DNA from: Haloarcula nitratireducens
Lineage (GTDB): Archaea > Halobacteriota > Halobacteria > Halobacteriales > Haloarculaceae
Assembly (NCBI RefSeq): GCF_019599505.1
Contig: NZ_RKLT01000015.1
Span: 1-64,000 of the forward strand
Length of the DNA stretch: 64,000 bases
Reading direction: 5' to 3'
Shown here piece after piece: positions 24,039-33,151 of this stretch (within the stretch, counting starts at the first letter, position 1; every line of letters begins with the position of its first letter). Made by a program: the position numbers and the translations under genes. Under the pieces are notes generated by a model, which made no database searches, was not told where the DNA came from, and was given only the letters and a program-made list of their open reading frames with translations.

Positions 24039-24941
24039 TCAGTATCCGGCCAGCGACTCGAACGAGTCCGTCGCCACGGCCTCGGCCACCGCGTCGACGT
24101 CGACGTCGTCGACCTGTGCCGGATACTTCCGCTGGAAGTAGCTCACGATGTTGTCGATGTCACGAGTTAACAATTCGCGTGCGTTCTCGTGGTTGGTCGG
24201 CACGGCCTGGGGCCAATCGAAGACGACGACCCCCTGGGTGGTGACGAAGACGTTGTACTCGCTCATGTCCGCGTGGACGAACCCCTCGCGGTAGGCCGTC
24301 TGCATCTCGTCTAAGACCAGTTCCAGCAGCGGAACTACTTGCTCGGGTTCCAGTCCGGTTCGGGAGAGTTCGACGCCGTCTACCTTCTCCATGACGATGG
24401 CGTGGCGATTCGTGTCGATGGGCTGGGGCACCGAGACGTCGGGATACAGCGTTTCGAGGGCCTCGTACTCCCGCTCGGCGGCTTTTCGTGCGGTGTAGAG
24501 CCAGGAAACGTGGTCGCGGTCGGCGGTGTACTCCCGCTCTTTCATGACCTCGCGGAAGTTGGTGTACCCCTCGCGGTGGTATTTCAGGGCCATCGGCTTG
24601 TAGGACTGCACCTCGTAGACGTCGCTCTCCTTCCCCACGCCCAAGGGCGAACCGAAGCCCTCGATCGTGTCCCGTTCGACGAAGGTGTGCAACGCCAGCG
24701 CGTCGTAGCCCTCGAAGGTGAGTTTGAACCCCTCGTACTGCATCGTCTTGCGTTCGAGCAGCTCCCGATCGGCACAGCGGTCCAACCGATAGTCGACGTT
24801 CTCCTCGCTCAGCCGGGAGAACTCGGTGAGCTTCTCGCGGTTGACGTACTCGGAGAAGCGCATCCCCTGCTCGACGCCCGACAGGAGGTGGAAGTCCTCG
24901 GGTTCCAACTCCGTCATCACGGAAGCTACGTTCTGGACCAT
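24039..24941 (-). CDS. rio2: RIO2-type atypical protein kinase
   Basis: A 300-residue archaeal Rio2. The N-terminal winged helix (EPEDFHLLSGVEQGMRFSEYVN, then LSEENVDYRLDRC) is followed by a kinase domain: phosphate loop GSPLGVGKESDVYEV, Lys in PMALKYHREG, catalytic HADMSEYNV and metal VFDWPQA. Rio2 works in small-subunit ribosome maturation. The start used gives MVQNVAS; MTELEPEDF seven codons later is an alternative. It is a single gene with a 161-bp promoter region. Confidence 0.93.
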   Translation of the reverse strand: MVQNVASVMTELEPEDFHLLSGVEQGMRFSEYVNREKLTEFSRLSEENVDYRLDRCADRELLERKTMQYEGFKLTFEGYDALALHTFVERDTIEGFGSPLGVGKESDVYEVQSYKPMALKYHREGYTNFREVMKEREYTADRDHVSWLYTARKAAEREYEALETLYPDVSVPQPIDTNRHAIVMEKVDGVELSRTGLEPEQVVPLLELVLDEMQTAYREGFVHADMSEYNVFVTTQGVVVFDWPQAVPTNHENARELLTRDIDNIVSYFQRKYPAQVDDVDVDAVAEAVATDSFESLAGY

Positions 24942-25103
24942 GTACCGGCTCTAATCGCCCGACTCGTAAAAGTTCGGCGCGTCGGCTCGAACCCGGCGAT
25001 AAATCAGATAGCGCGATACGGAATACGATACGGTACTGCGATGGTGTGCTCGTCAGCGTTAGAAGCGGGTAGCGTAACGGACCGAGATGAGGTCGCTCTA
25101 TCG

Positions 25104-26393
25104 TCACTCCGCCGTTCGAGTGCCGGTGAACTCGACGACGACTTTCACGTCCTGCCCCGTTCGCCGCTCGATGCCGCGTTCGAGCCTCGATGCGAGGTCC
25201 GGATACGACTCGTCGGTCGAGTGGCTCACTGACACTGTCACCTCGATTGGGTCGCTAGTCTGTGGGGGTCCGCCGTAGGCCGGTTGGACGGCCATCAGCG
25301 TGAGCGAATCGTACGCCGGTTGCGAGAGCGTCTCTTCGACCTCCTGCGTCGTGTTCTGTGAGAACGCGATGTTCATGCCGGTGAGGACGCCGGTTCCAGC
25401 GGTGGCGACGATGACGAAGGCCAGTACCGCGTACACCGACGTCCGGGACTTCGAGGGCATCGACTCCCGAAAGCTCTCGAGATGCGGTTCGTCGTCCGTC
25501 CACCACTCCGGCAGGTACCCCATCGCTACCAACGTGGCGGCCGCGCCGACGTTGATCGAGAGGAGGTTCACCAGCAACAGGAGGAAGGCCCCGTACGTGA
25601 AGACGGGCAGCGACCACGCGATGCCGATGCCGACCGCTGCGACGGCGGGGATGATGGCCGCGGCCACCATCACGCCGATGAGCGACGTCGACTGTTCGGT
25701 CGTGTAGCCGAAGGCGCCGACGATGCCCGCGACGACGGCCCCGAGCGTCGAGAGCATCGTCGGCGAGGCCCGGAGCCCCAACAGTTCGAGGTTCGTGACG
25801 GCTAGTCTCGTCGAGACGAATCCGAACTCCCGTAAGAGAAACGCGAACGCGGCGGCACCGGCGATTCCGAGCGCGAGACCGAGGAACTGGTCTCTGACGC
25901 TCGACGTGACCATCTTCCAGTCGCCCAGTACCGCTCCGGCCGGGACCGCGAGCGCCGAACTGACCTGTGGCGCGATGATCATCGACCCGATGATGAGCGC
26001 CGGCAGGTCGACGAGCAACCCGGCGGCCGCCGCGATGACGCTGAGTAGCGTCCCGATGTAGTATATCTGGTAGGGCCACTGGATCTCTCGAATTTTCCCC
26101 TGTAGTTCCTGTTTCGAGAGGGACTGAACGGTCGAGGAGTACCTGTCTTGGAGGTCGGGTAACTTCGGCGTCTCCGCGAACTCGGCTCTCGTCACCACGG
26201 AGTACGCGTCGCTCCCGATGTCTTTCCCCTCGATAGCGTTCAGCACGTCTCCGACGGCCGGCGTCGGTACGGGCGAGAAGACGTGTACGGAATCGCCCTC
26301 GGAAAGCGCCGTGTAATCCGCCCCGTGATCGTCGAGAACGGACGTCACCTTCGATTTGTCTTCTTCTGCCACACTGATGTGGAGTTGGCGCAC
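25104..26393 (-). CDS. DUF389 family membrane protein
   Basis: A 429-residue protein. The first ~90 residues form a soluble ferredoxin-like domain (LHISVAEEDKSKVTSVLDDHGADYTAL). The DUF389 core follows, beginning IQWPYQIYYIGTLLSVIAAAAGLLVDLPALIIGSMIIAPQVSSAL, with several spans and the repeated pattern GIVGAFGYTTEQSTSLIGVMVAAAIIPA. A soluble C-terminal tail of about 90 residues ends the protein. The family is widespread with no settled function; transport has been suggested. It diverges from an RCK_C-domain gene at 26591. Confidence 0.88.
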   Translation of the reverse strand: MRQLHISVAEEDKSKVTSVLDDHGADYTALSEGDSVHVFSPVPTPAVGDVLNAIEGKDIGSDAYSVVTRAEFAETPKLPDLQDRYSSTVQSLSKQELQGKIREIQWPYQIYYIGTLLSVIAAAAGLLVDLPALIIGSMIIAPQVSSALAVPAGAVLGDWKMVTSSVRDQFLGLALGIAGAAAFAFLLREFGFVSTRLAVTNLELLGLRASPTMLSTLGAVVAGIVGAFGYTTEQSTSLIGVMVAAAIIPAVAAVGIGIAWSLPVFTYGAFLLLLVNLLSINVGAAATLVAMGYLPEWWTDDEPHLESFRESMPSKSRTSVYAVLAFVIVATAGTGVLTGMNIAFSQNTTQEVEETLSQPAYDSLTLMAVQPAYGGPPQTSDPIEVTVSVSHSTDESYPDLASRLERGIERRTGQDVKVVVEFTGTRTAE

Positions 26394-26590
26394 GTCTCTC
26401 CCGTGGCCGGTCAGGGGATAAGCGCTGTTGCTTGCCTGCGAAACCCGGTCCAGCGTCGGGGCTGGCGAACGTAACTCTCGGGATCTCGATATGCGGTCCT
26501 TCTATGGGCCACCTTCGCCTATCGCGGCGGCTCGAAAATGAGACACGGAGCACGCGAACAGCGAAGTGGGTGCTGTCCGTAGGCCGAGGC

Positions 26591-27064
26591 ATGCGCGTCT
26601 ACGAGACCGACCTCCCGGGCGTCGGCCGGCGATACGCCGTCGAGTTCCCGGACGGCGGCCGACTGACGGTTCTCGTCGGCAACGACGGGACGCGAGAGAC
26701 CTACTGGCGCGAGGACGGCGACGGCGACAGCGACCGGTTGTTCTCGCTCACCGAGGGACAGGCGCGGAAACTCGCCGAGATATACGACGGGACGTACTTC
26801 GAACCGACGCCCGAGGACGTCGACGACGTCCTGCGGGACGCGCGCATCCGCTGGGTCGAGGTCAGTTCGGACGATCCGGTCATCGGGCGGACCATCGGTG
26901 AGGCCGGGATTCGCAGTCGAACGGGGGTCCTCGTCCTCGCGGTCCAGCGGGGCGACCGAACCATATCGAGCCCCGACGCGAACACTCGAATCGAGTCGGG
27001 CGACGTTCTCGTCGCCGTCGGGACCGACGATGCTCACGAGAGACTGGCCGACCTCCTCGGGTGA
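26591..27064 (+). CDS. TrkA-C (RCK_C) protein, antiporter regulatory-subunit-like
   Basis: A 157-residue cytoplasmic protein. The N-terminal ~75 residues have the pattern of KhtT/YhaT-like subunits (MRVYETDLPGVGRRYAVEFPDGGRLTVLV), and the C-terminal ~75 residues are a TrkA_C domain (WVEVSSDDPVIGRTIGEAGIRSRTGVLVLAVQRGD, then SGDVLVAVGTDDAHERL). Such subunits gate monovalent cation/proton antiporters after nucleotide or ligand binding. No antiporter gene is beside it, so its partner is elsewhere or is the divergent DUF389 protein. The ATG at 26591 is chosen; upstream extension is not conserved-looking. Confidence 0.75.
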   Translation: MRVYETDLPGVGRRYAVEFPDGGRLTVLVGNDGTRETYWREDGDGDSDRLFSLTEGQARKLAEIYDGTYFEPTPEDVDDVLRDARIRWVEVSSDDPVIGRTIGEAGIRSRTGVLVLAVQRGDRTISSPDANTRIESGDVLVAVGTDDAHERLADLLG

Positions 27065-27125
27065 GCCGTGACGAACTGCGCGATCCGACGGACGCTCTAC
27101 CGTGGGAAACGAGTCGCGGGAAACG

Positions 27126-27548
27126 TTATAGTCCCTCGAACTCGGCGATGGCTTCGCGCCAGCTCTCGGGAATGGGTTGGGGGGCCTCCTCCTTGCGGCT
27201 GTAGGTGACGACCGTCGTCTCGCCGGTGGCGGCGACGTGACCGTCGGAGCGGACCTCGTACTCGAAGGGGAAGCTCTTGGTACCGAGACGCGGGACGCGG
27301 ACGCCCACGGTGACGCTGTCGGGGGTTCGCACCGGCCGCTCGTAGTCGAGTTCGAGGTTGGCGATGACGATGCCGGTCCCGTCGCCGGCCGCCGAGAGCA
27401 GGTCGCCGTCGCCCCGATCGACGACGGCTTGCAGGTAGTCGATACGGGCCTCTTCGAGATAGGTCCCGTACCGGACGTTGTTGACGTGGCCGTAGGTGTC
27501 GAGGTCGTCGTAGCGGACGTCGACCTCGGTCGTGAACTCGAAGCTCAT
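27126..27548 (-). CDS. Hotdog-fold acyl-CoA thioesterase
   Basis: A 140-residue protein of the 4-hydroxybenzoyl-CoA thioesterase/YbgC type. VDVRYDDLDTYGHVNNVRYGTYLEEARI holds the catalytic Asp and the hotdog helix; DYERPVRTPDSVTVGVRV follows. Its ATG overlaps the TGA of msrA (ATGA), so the two are translationally coupled. The acyl substrate is undefined. Confidence 0.88.
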   Translation of the reverse strand: MSFEFTTEVDVRYDDLDTYGHVNNVRYGTYLEEARIDYLQAVVDRGDGDLLSAAGDGTGIVIANLELDYERPVRTPDSVTVGVRVPRLGTKSFPFEYEVRSDGHVAATGETTVVTYSRKEEAPQPIPESWREAIAEFEGL

Positions 27549-28075
27549 GCTAGGAGCTCCGCGTGCTTCTCCTCGAGTTTTTCTATCTTCGGCGGGATCG
27601 TCATCGTGCAGTACGCCTGGTTGGGGTTCTTCTGGAAGTAGTCCTGGTGGTACTCCTCGGCGGGGTAGAACGTCTCCAGGGGCTCGACCTCGGTGACGAT
27701 GTCGTCGTCGTAGCCGTGCTGGATGTCGTCGATGAACGCCTCGACGGTCTCGCGCTGGTCGTCGTCGTGATAGAAGACCGCAGAGCGGTACTGCGTCCCC
27801 ACGTCGTTGCCCTGGCGGTTCAGCGTCGTCGGGTTGTGGGTGGTGAAGAAGACGGCCAGGAGGTCCTCGTAGCTCACCACGTCGGGGTCGTAGGTCAGCT
27901 GGACGCACTCGGCGTGGCCGGTCTCTTCGCGGCAGACGGCCTCGTAGCTCGGGTCCTCGACGTGGCCGCCTGCGTACCCGGAGACCACCTTCTCGACGCC
28001 TTTCACCTGTTTGAAGACGGATTCGGTACACCAGAAACACCCGCCGGCGAACGTCGCTTGTTCGGTCTCGGTCAT
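27545..28075 (-). CDS. msrA: Peptide-methionine (S)-S-oxide reductase MsrA
   Basis: A 176-residue enzyme that reduces methionine S-sulfoxide in proteins. The active site is GGCFWCTE (catalytic Cys in GCFWC). The family segments VSGYAGGHVEDPSYEAVCREETGHAE, YRSAVFYHDDDQ and AEEYHQDYFQKNP are present. It is full length for archaeal MsrA. It lies 44 bp downstream of nuoCD and is coupled to the thioesterase gene. Confidence 0.95.
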   Translation of the reverse strand: MTETEQATFAGGCFWCTESVFKQVKGVEKVVSGYAGGHVEDPSYEAVCREETGHAECVQLTYDPDVVSYEDLLAVFFTTHNPTTLNRQGNDVGTQYRSAVFYHDDDQRETVEAFIDDIQHGYDDDIVTEVEPLETFYPAEEYHQDYFQKNPNQAYCTMTIPPKIEKLEEKHAELLA

Positions 28076-28119
28076 CGAAGAGAGATAGGCGGGGGACGCA
28101 CAAAAACAGACGGTCGACG

Positions 28120-29763
28120 CTAGCGGTCCACGTCGCCCATGATGGGGTCGAGACTGCCCAGCGTCGCCACGAGGTCGGCGACGTACTCGCCCTCGGCCAT
28201 CGCGGGGAACGTCTGGACGTGCGAGAAAGAGGGACCGCGAATCTTGAAGCGGGCGGGCGTGTCGGTGCCGTCCGAACGGATGTAGATGCCGAGTTCGCCC
28301 TTGGCGGACTCGACGGCGCGGTAGATCTCGGTATCGGGGTCGGGCCGAAGCGTGCGGGGGACGTTCGACTGGATCTCGCGGTCTTCTTCGGGCCACTCGG
28401 CGAGCAGGTCGGCGCACTGCTCTACGATCCTCGCGGACTGCTCGACCTCCTGCAGTCGGACGAGGAGGCGCGCGAAGTTGTCGCCGCCGTCTTTCGTGAC
28501 GACGTCCCAGTCGAGCCGGTCGTAGTAGCCGTAGGGGTCGTCGCGGCGCAGGTCGTAGTCGACGCCCGACCCGCGGGCGACGGGACCGGTACAGCCGTAG
28601 GCCCTGGCGGTCTCCGGCGAGAGATACCCCGTGTCGACGGTACGCATCTGGAGTATCTCGTTGTTGGTCACCAGGTCGTGGAACTCCCGGACCTTCTCGG
28701 GGAGCGAATCGAGGAACGCGTAGATCTTCTCGAGGAACGGCTCGCGCGGTTCCGGGAGGTCCCACGCGACGCCGCCCAGCCGGAAGTAGTTGAACATCAG
28801 GCGCTGCCCGGTGAGGTCTTCGAGGATCCCCTGGATGAGTTCGCGGTCGCGGACCGCGTACTGCCAGACGGCGTTGAACTCGCCGACCACGTCCAGCGCG
28901 TAGGTGCCGAACGCGAGCAGGTGGCCCAACATCCGGCTGAACTCCGCACACATCGTCCGGATCACCTGTGCGTACTCGGGCACGTCGATGTCCGCCAAGT
29001 CCTCCGCGGCGCGGGCGTAGGCCCACTCGTTGGCCAGTCCGGCCCCGCTCCAGTCCCAGCGGTCGGGGTAGGGCATGATCTGGTGGCGGTAGGTCCCCGA
29101 CTCGCACATCTGCTCCTCGCAGCGGTGGATGAACCCGATGTCGGGGTCGACGCCGACGACCTGCTCGCCGTCGAGTTCGACGTTGAGGTGGAGGACGCCG
29201 TGCGTCGAGGGGTGGTGCGGCCCGATATTGAGATGCATCGTATCGGGACCGGTACGCCTGTCTTCGAGCAGGTGCTGGTGTTCGCGGAAGGTGACGATCT
29301 GCGGCTGGTCCTGGTCGTAGTCACGGGACAACGGGTGACCCTGCCACGTCTCGGGCAAGAGGATACGCCGCAGGTCCGGGTGGTCGTCGTACTCGATGCC
29401 CAGCAGGTCGTACGCCTCGCGCTCGTGCCACTCGGCGGTCCGGTACACCGGTGCGGCCGACTCGCTGTGAGGGTGGTCCGACGTGGTGGGGACGACCACC
29501 GACAGTTCGCGGGTCGGGTCGTCGTAGCTCCGCAGGTGGTAGATGGTCTCGAAGCGGTCGGCGTACTCCTGTGCGGTGACGCAGGCGCAGTGGTCCAGTC
29601 CCGCTTCTGTCTTCAGCGTCGAGAGCACCGCTTGCACCTCGTCGGCGCGGACCACGACTGCCGGCGCGTTCTCGTGAGTCTCCTCGTCGGTGACGTACTC
29701 GCGTATCGGTTCGACGAGGTCCGCGTTCGCATCGCGCTCTGTGACCCCGACTGTCCGTGACAT
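28120..29763 (-). CDS. nuoCD: NuoCD fusion (complex I 30 + 49 kDa subunits), orphan copy
   Basis: A 547-residue fusion. Residues 1-150 are NuoC-like (EWHEREAYDLLGIEYDDHPDLRRIL); residues 160-547 are NuoD-like, with GPHHPSTHGVLHL (quinone-site His188), HLLAFGTYALDVVG and the family ending DPIMGDVDR. The segment matching PYxDRxDYxS, whose Tyr binds the quinone headgroup in complex I (Tyr87 in Thermus Nqo4), reads PYPDRWDWSG, placing Trp at 238. No other nuo gene is in the window. The start at 29763 (MSRTVGV) is preferred over an extension from 29847. It may be a specialised paralogue or a displaced core subunit. Confidence 0.9.
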   Translation of the reverse strand: MSRTVGVTERDANADLVEPIREYVTDEETHENAPAVVVRADEVQAVLSTLKTEAGLDHCACVTAQEYADRFETIYHLRSYDDPTRELSVVVPTTSDHPHSESAAPVYRTAEWHEREAYDLLGIEYDDHPDLRRILLPETWQGHPLSRDYDQDQPQIVTFREHQHLLEDRRTGPDTMHLNIGPHHPSTHGVLHLNVELDGEQVVGVDPDIGFIHRCEEQMCESGTYRHQIMPYPDRWDWSGAGLANEWAYARAAEDLADIDVPEYAQVIRTMCAEFSRMLGHLLAFGTYALDVVGEFNAVWQYAVRDRELIQGILEDLTGQRLMFNYFRLGGVAWDLPEPREPFLEKIYAFLDSLPEKVREFHDLVTNNEILQMRTVDTGYLSPETARAYGCTGPVARGSGVDYDLRRDDPYGYYDRLDWDVVTKDGGDNFARLLVRLQEVEQSARIVEQCADLLAEWPEEDREIQSNVPRTLRPDPDTEIYRAVESAKGELGIYIRSDGTDTPARFKIRGPSFSHVQTFPAMAEGEYVADLVATLGSLDPIMGDVDR

Positions 29764-29845
29764 ACCTGATTCGTCGGCCGCGTTCTCCCTCGCCTTGCTG
29801 CCTCTGTTGCGAGGTACCTTTATACCAAGTGTCCGAACTGCCGAC

Positions 29846-30520
29846 ATGAAGTACGTCAGGCTCTCCCTCTCGATGGCTCCCGACCTCCGCCATCCGATGC
29901 ACCAGTTCGTCGTCGAGCACGACGGCTTCGACGCCAGTTACCTCGTCCGGGGCAACGCGCTCGGCGAGGACGTACAGACCCTCCTCTTTCACGTCGACGG
30001 TCACCCGGTCGAGCCCTACCGCGAGGCGCTCGACCGCGCCGAGAACGTCGTCGAGTACGCCATCTCGACGTGCCCGGACGAGACGTTCTACCTCTACGTG
30101 CGCGGCAACCCGTCCGAACAGGACCACGAACTCGTCGACGCGCTCGTCAGGGCGGGGTTGGTGGTCGTCTCTCCGATCGCGTACCGCGCCGACGGGACCA
30201 TCCGCCTCGCGCTCGTCGGTCCCGGCGGCACCGTCCAGCGGGCTATCGAAGCCGTCCCCGACGGCATCTCGGCCGACGTCCGCGAGGTCAGCGAGTACGA
30301 CAGTCGCCGCTTCGAGACGGCGTCGACGCTGACCGACCGGCAGTTCGAGGCCGTCGCCGCCGCCGTCGACTGCGACTACTACGACGACCCGCGGAGCGGG
30401 ACGACAGAAGACGTCGCCGATCGGCTCGACTGCGCGCCGGGGACGGCCGCCGAACACCTCCGGAAAGCCGAAGCTCGCGTGATGGAACGCGCGGTCGAGG
30501 AGTACCGCGGTCCGGTCTAA
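29846..30520 (+). CDS. HTH_10 (Bat-type) transcriptional regulator
   Basis: A 224-residue regulator whose N-terminal half (MKYVRLSLSMAPDLRHPMHQFVVEH) is the usual haloarchaeal sensory region. The C-terminal HTH_10 domain runs LTDRQFEAVAAAVDCDYYDDPRSGTTEDVADRLDCAPGTAAEHLRKAEARV. A TATA-like TTTATACC (29818-29825) lies 21-28 bp before the ATG, suggesting a leaderless transcript. It diverges from nuoCD and may control it. Confidence 0.85.
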   Translation: MKYVRLSLSMAPDLRHPMHQFVVEHDGFDASYLVRGNALGEDVQTLLFHVDGHPVEPYREALDRAENVVEYAISTCPDETFYLYVRGNPSEQDHELVDALVRAGLVVVSPIAYRADGTIRLALVGPGGTVQRAIEAVPDGISADVREVSEYDSRRFETASTLTDRQFEAVAAAVDCDYYDDPRSGTTEDVADRLDCAPGTAAEHLRKAEARVMERAVEEYRGPV

Positions 30521-30598
30521 GGGCATCGATGCGCGACTCGAATCGATCTCCTCCCGTGGCCCGCAACGCCTAACGCATCTCACCACCTACCGCCGCCG

Positions 30599-31393
30599 AT
30601 GACACTCGCGGACCTAGACTGGCGCGTCGTCGGCGAGGAGCGACACGACGGGCCGCTGACGATGGCGTTCGAGGAAGTGGCGGCCGAGACGGTCGCCGAC
30701 GGCGGTCCCGCCACCGTTCGCGTCTACACGTGGCCCGATACGCTCTCGCTCGGGTACCGACAGGACCCCGACAGCGTCGACTGGGAGTACTGCGAGCGCG
30801 AGGACATCGGCGTGACGCGCCGACCGACCGGCGGCGGCGCTATCTATCACGACTCGGTCGCGGACATCTCGTACGGCATCGTCGCCCCGACCGACGCCGT
30901 TCCGGGCGACCTCATGGAGTGTTACGAGCTGTTCTGTGAGCCGGTTCTAGATGCCTTCGAGGGTATGGGAGTCGATGCGTCCTTCGTCGACAGCGAACGC
31001 GAGGCCGTCCACCAACCGGCCTGTTACCTCCGCGCGCTCCACCCCGCCCACGACATCGTCGGGCCGGACGGCCGCAAACTCGGCGGGAACGCCCAGTACC
31101 GCCAGCGAGACGCCGTCGTCCAGCACGGATCGCTGTCGTTCTCGCTGCGGCCCGAGCGCCACTGCGGCTGTTTCGCCGGCGACGCCGACACCGACGCGTT
31201 CCGCGAGCGAGTCGGTGCCATCGACGAGTACGCAGATATCGACCGCGAGGTGGCGGTAGCGACGCTGAAAGAGACGCTGGCCGACTGGGTCGACGCCGAG
31301 GAAGGCGAGTGGACCGAGGAGGAGCGCTCGCGCGCACGCGAGCGCGCGCAGTCGAAGTACGACACCGAGGCGTGGGTCCGTCGCTCGCCGTAG
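30599..31393 (+). CDS. lplA: Lipoate-protein ligase A
   Basis: A 264-residue BPL_LplA_LipB-family enzyme that attaches lipoate to E2 subunits or GcvH. Key elements are RVYTWPDTLSLGYRQ, the lipoyl-adenylate loop RRPTGGGAIYHD, KLGGNAQYRQ with the conserved Lys, and VQHGSLSF. The short basic/acidic C-terminus lacks the full bacterial LplA accessory domain, as in archaeal enzymes that use a separate LplB. No lplB is seen nearby. Confidence 0.88.
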   Translation: MTLADLDWRVVGEERHDGPLTMAFEEVAAETVADGGPATVRVYTWPDTLSLGYRQDPDSVDWEYCEREDIGVTRRPTGGGAIYHDSVADISYGIVAPTDAVPGDLMECYELFCEPVLDAFEGMGVDASFVDSEREAVHQPACYLRALHPAHDIVGPDGRKLGGNAQYRQRDAVVQHGSLSFSLRPERHCGCFAGDADTDAFRERVGAIDEYADIDREVAVATLKETLADWVDAEEGEWTEEERSRARERAQSKYDTEAWVRRSP

Positions 31394-31453
31394 CGCGTGT
31401 CGGTTCGGCGGACAGTTCGGAATCTCTTTGTCGCGTCGTCGCCGACCGAGAGC

Positions 31454-32287
31454 ATGGTCAGAGTCGGTGCACACACCTCCATCGCGGGCGGCGCGTACAA
31501 CGCCGTTACAGAGCAAGTCGAGTACGAGGGCAACTGCGGGCAGATATTCTCCCACTCCCCGCAGGTCTGGCAGGACCCCAACATCGACGACGAGGAGGCC
31601 GAGAAGTTCCGGGAACTGAGCGAGGACAACGGCGTCGGCCCGTGGGTCATCCACTCCTCGTACCTCGTGAACCTCTGTACGCCGAAGGAGGACCTCCGCG
31701 AGAAGTCCCGCGATTCCATGCAGAAGGAGGTCGAGGCGGCCGCGAAACTCGGCATCGAATACGTCAACGTCCACCTCGGGGCGCACACCGGCGCGGGCGT
31801 CGACGGCGGTCTCGACAACGCCGCGAGCGTGCTGGACGACCTGGAGATCCCCGACGGCGTCACCGTTCTCGTCGAATCGGACGCCGGGAGCGGGACGAAA
31901 CTCGGCGGCGACTTCGAGCACCTGGCGGCGGTGGGCGAGCGGACCGAGCAGGACGTCGAGTTCTGTCTCGACACCGCCCACGCGTTCGCCGCGGGCTACG
32001 ACATCTCGACGCCCGAGGGCGTCGAAGAGACCTTCGCGGAGTTCGACGACGTGGTCGGCTTAGAGCGCCTCGCCTGCGTCCACCTCAACGACTCGAAGCA
32101 CGCCTGCGGGACGAACAAGGACGAGCACGCCCACGTCGGCGAGGGTGAGATCGGCGAAGACGGCATGCGTGCGTTCGTCAACCACGACGCCGTCGCGGAC
32201 GTGCCGTTCGTCTTAGAGACGCCAACCGAGAACGGCAAGAGCTTCGCGTGGAACATCGAACGGGTTCGGGAACTTCGCGACGAATAA
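31454..32287 (+). CDS. nfo: Endonuclease IV (AP endonuclease)
   Basis: A 277-residue TIM-barrel AP endonuclease for base excision repair. It starts [18 protein letters not shown] and has [74 protein letters not shown] and [10 protein letters not shown]. These supply the trinuclear zinc ligands. The in-frame start at 31397 would add a non-family leader, so 31454 is used. Confidence 0.93.
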   Translation: MVRVGAHTSIAGGAYNAVTEQVEYEGNCGQIFSHSPQVWQDPNIDDEEAEKFRELSEDNGVGPWVIHSSYLVNLCTPKEDLREKSRDSMQKEVEAAAKLGIEYVNVHLGAHTGAGVDGGLDNAASVLDDLEIPDGVTVLVESDAGSGTKLGGDFEHLAAVGERTEQDVEFCLDTAHAFAAGYDISTPEGVEETFAEFDDVVGLERLACVHLNDSKHACGTNKDEHAHVGEGEIGEDGMRAFVNHDAVADVPFVLETPTENGKSFAWNIERVRELRDE

Positions 32288-32362
32288 TCTCTCACGAGGG
32301 AAAGTGACCGCCGAGGCGGTTCGACCGCGAACTTTTTGCCGCCGAACCGTCTCTCTCCGACA

Positions 32363-33151
32363 GTGCGCGAGTTCTCAGCCGACTACCTCGAAAGCACGCG
32401 AGAGGGCATGTGGACCGACTCCCGAGCGGCGCTGTCGGACCTCGCTCTCGGGGAGTGTGACCGCGTCCTCGATGTCGGCTGTGGCACCGGCGAACTCACT
32501 CGGGTGCTCCGCGAGGAGTCGGGCGGGACGGTCGTCGGCCTCGACGCCGACGCCGAACTGCTCGCCGCGGTGGACGGCCCGGCCGTCCGCGGCGACGCGA
32601 CGCGACTCCCCTTCGCCGACGATTCGTTCGACCTCGTGGTCTGTCAGGCGCTGCTCATCAACCTCCCCGACCCCGAGGCGGCGGTGCGGGAGTTCGCCCG
32701 CGTCGCCGGCGACCGGGTCGCGGCCATCGAACCGAACAACGGCGCGGTCTCCGTCGACTCCACGATCGAACGCGAACCCCTCCTCGCCCGGCGAGCGCGG
32801 CGCTATTTTCTGGACGGCGTCCGGACGGACGTGACGCTCGGGGCCGACGCCGCCGAGGTGTTCGAGTCGGCGGGCCTCGACGTTATCTCGACGCGCCGGT
32901 ACGATCAGGAGCGAACCGTCGAACCGCCCTACGGTGAATCGGCGGTGCGGGCCGCCCGGCGGAAGGCGACCGGTGAGGGGCTGGCCAGCGACCGTGAGAC
33001 GATCCTCGCCGGCGAGACGACCCCCGAGGAGTACGACGCGCTGCGCGAACGCTGGCGGAAGATGGGACGGGACGTCATCTCCCAGATGCAGACCGACGAC
33101 TACGAGCGCCGCGAGACGGTCCCGTTCTTCGTCACCGTCGGTCGGGTGTAG
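32363..33151 (+). CDS. SAM-dependent class I methyltransferase
   Basis: A 262-residue methyltransferase with a Rossmann fold. Motif I is RVLDVGCGTGELTRVL, followed by GLDADAELLAAV, GDATRLPFADDSFDLVVCQALLINLPDP and a final beta pair (ETVPFFVTVGRV). The likely start is the GTG at 32363 (VREFSADYLES), 27 bp after a TTG that could extend it. The substrate is unknown; the ~110-residue C-terminal lid is typical of small-molecule methyltransferases. Confidence 0.85.
   Translation: MREFSADYLESTREGMWTDSRAALSDLALGECDRVLDVGCGTGELTRVLREESGGTVVGLDADAELLAAVDGPAVRGDATRLPFADDSFDLVVCQALLINLPDPEAAVREFARVAGDRVAAIEPNNGAVSVDSTIEREPLLARRARRYFLDGVRTDVTLGADAAEVFESAGLDVISTRRYDQERTVEPPYGESAVRAARRKATGEGLASDRETILAGETTPEEYDALRERWRKMGRDVISQMQTDDYERRETVPFFVTVGRV

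Noticed and set aside
28219..29760. Long open frame of 513 codons on the plus strand
   Set aside because: It is exactly antisense to nuoCD, and its product is a repetitive Val/Arg/Asp-rich sequence with no motifs; high-GC haloarchaeal genes routinely leave such mirror frames.
32336..32362. TTG start extending the methyltransferase by nine codons
   Set aside because: The GTG at 32363 gives a start that reads directly into the conserved domain; TTG starts are rare, though it cannot be fully excluded.
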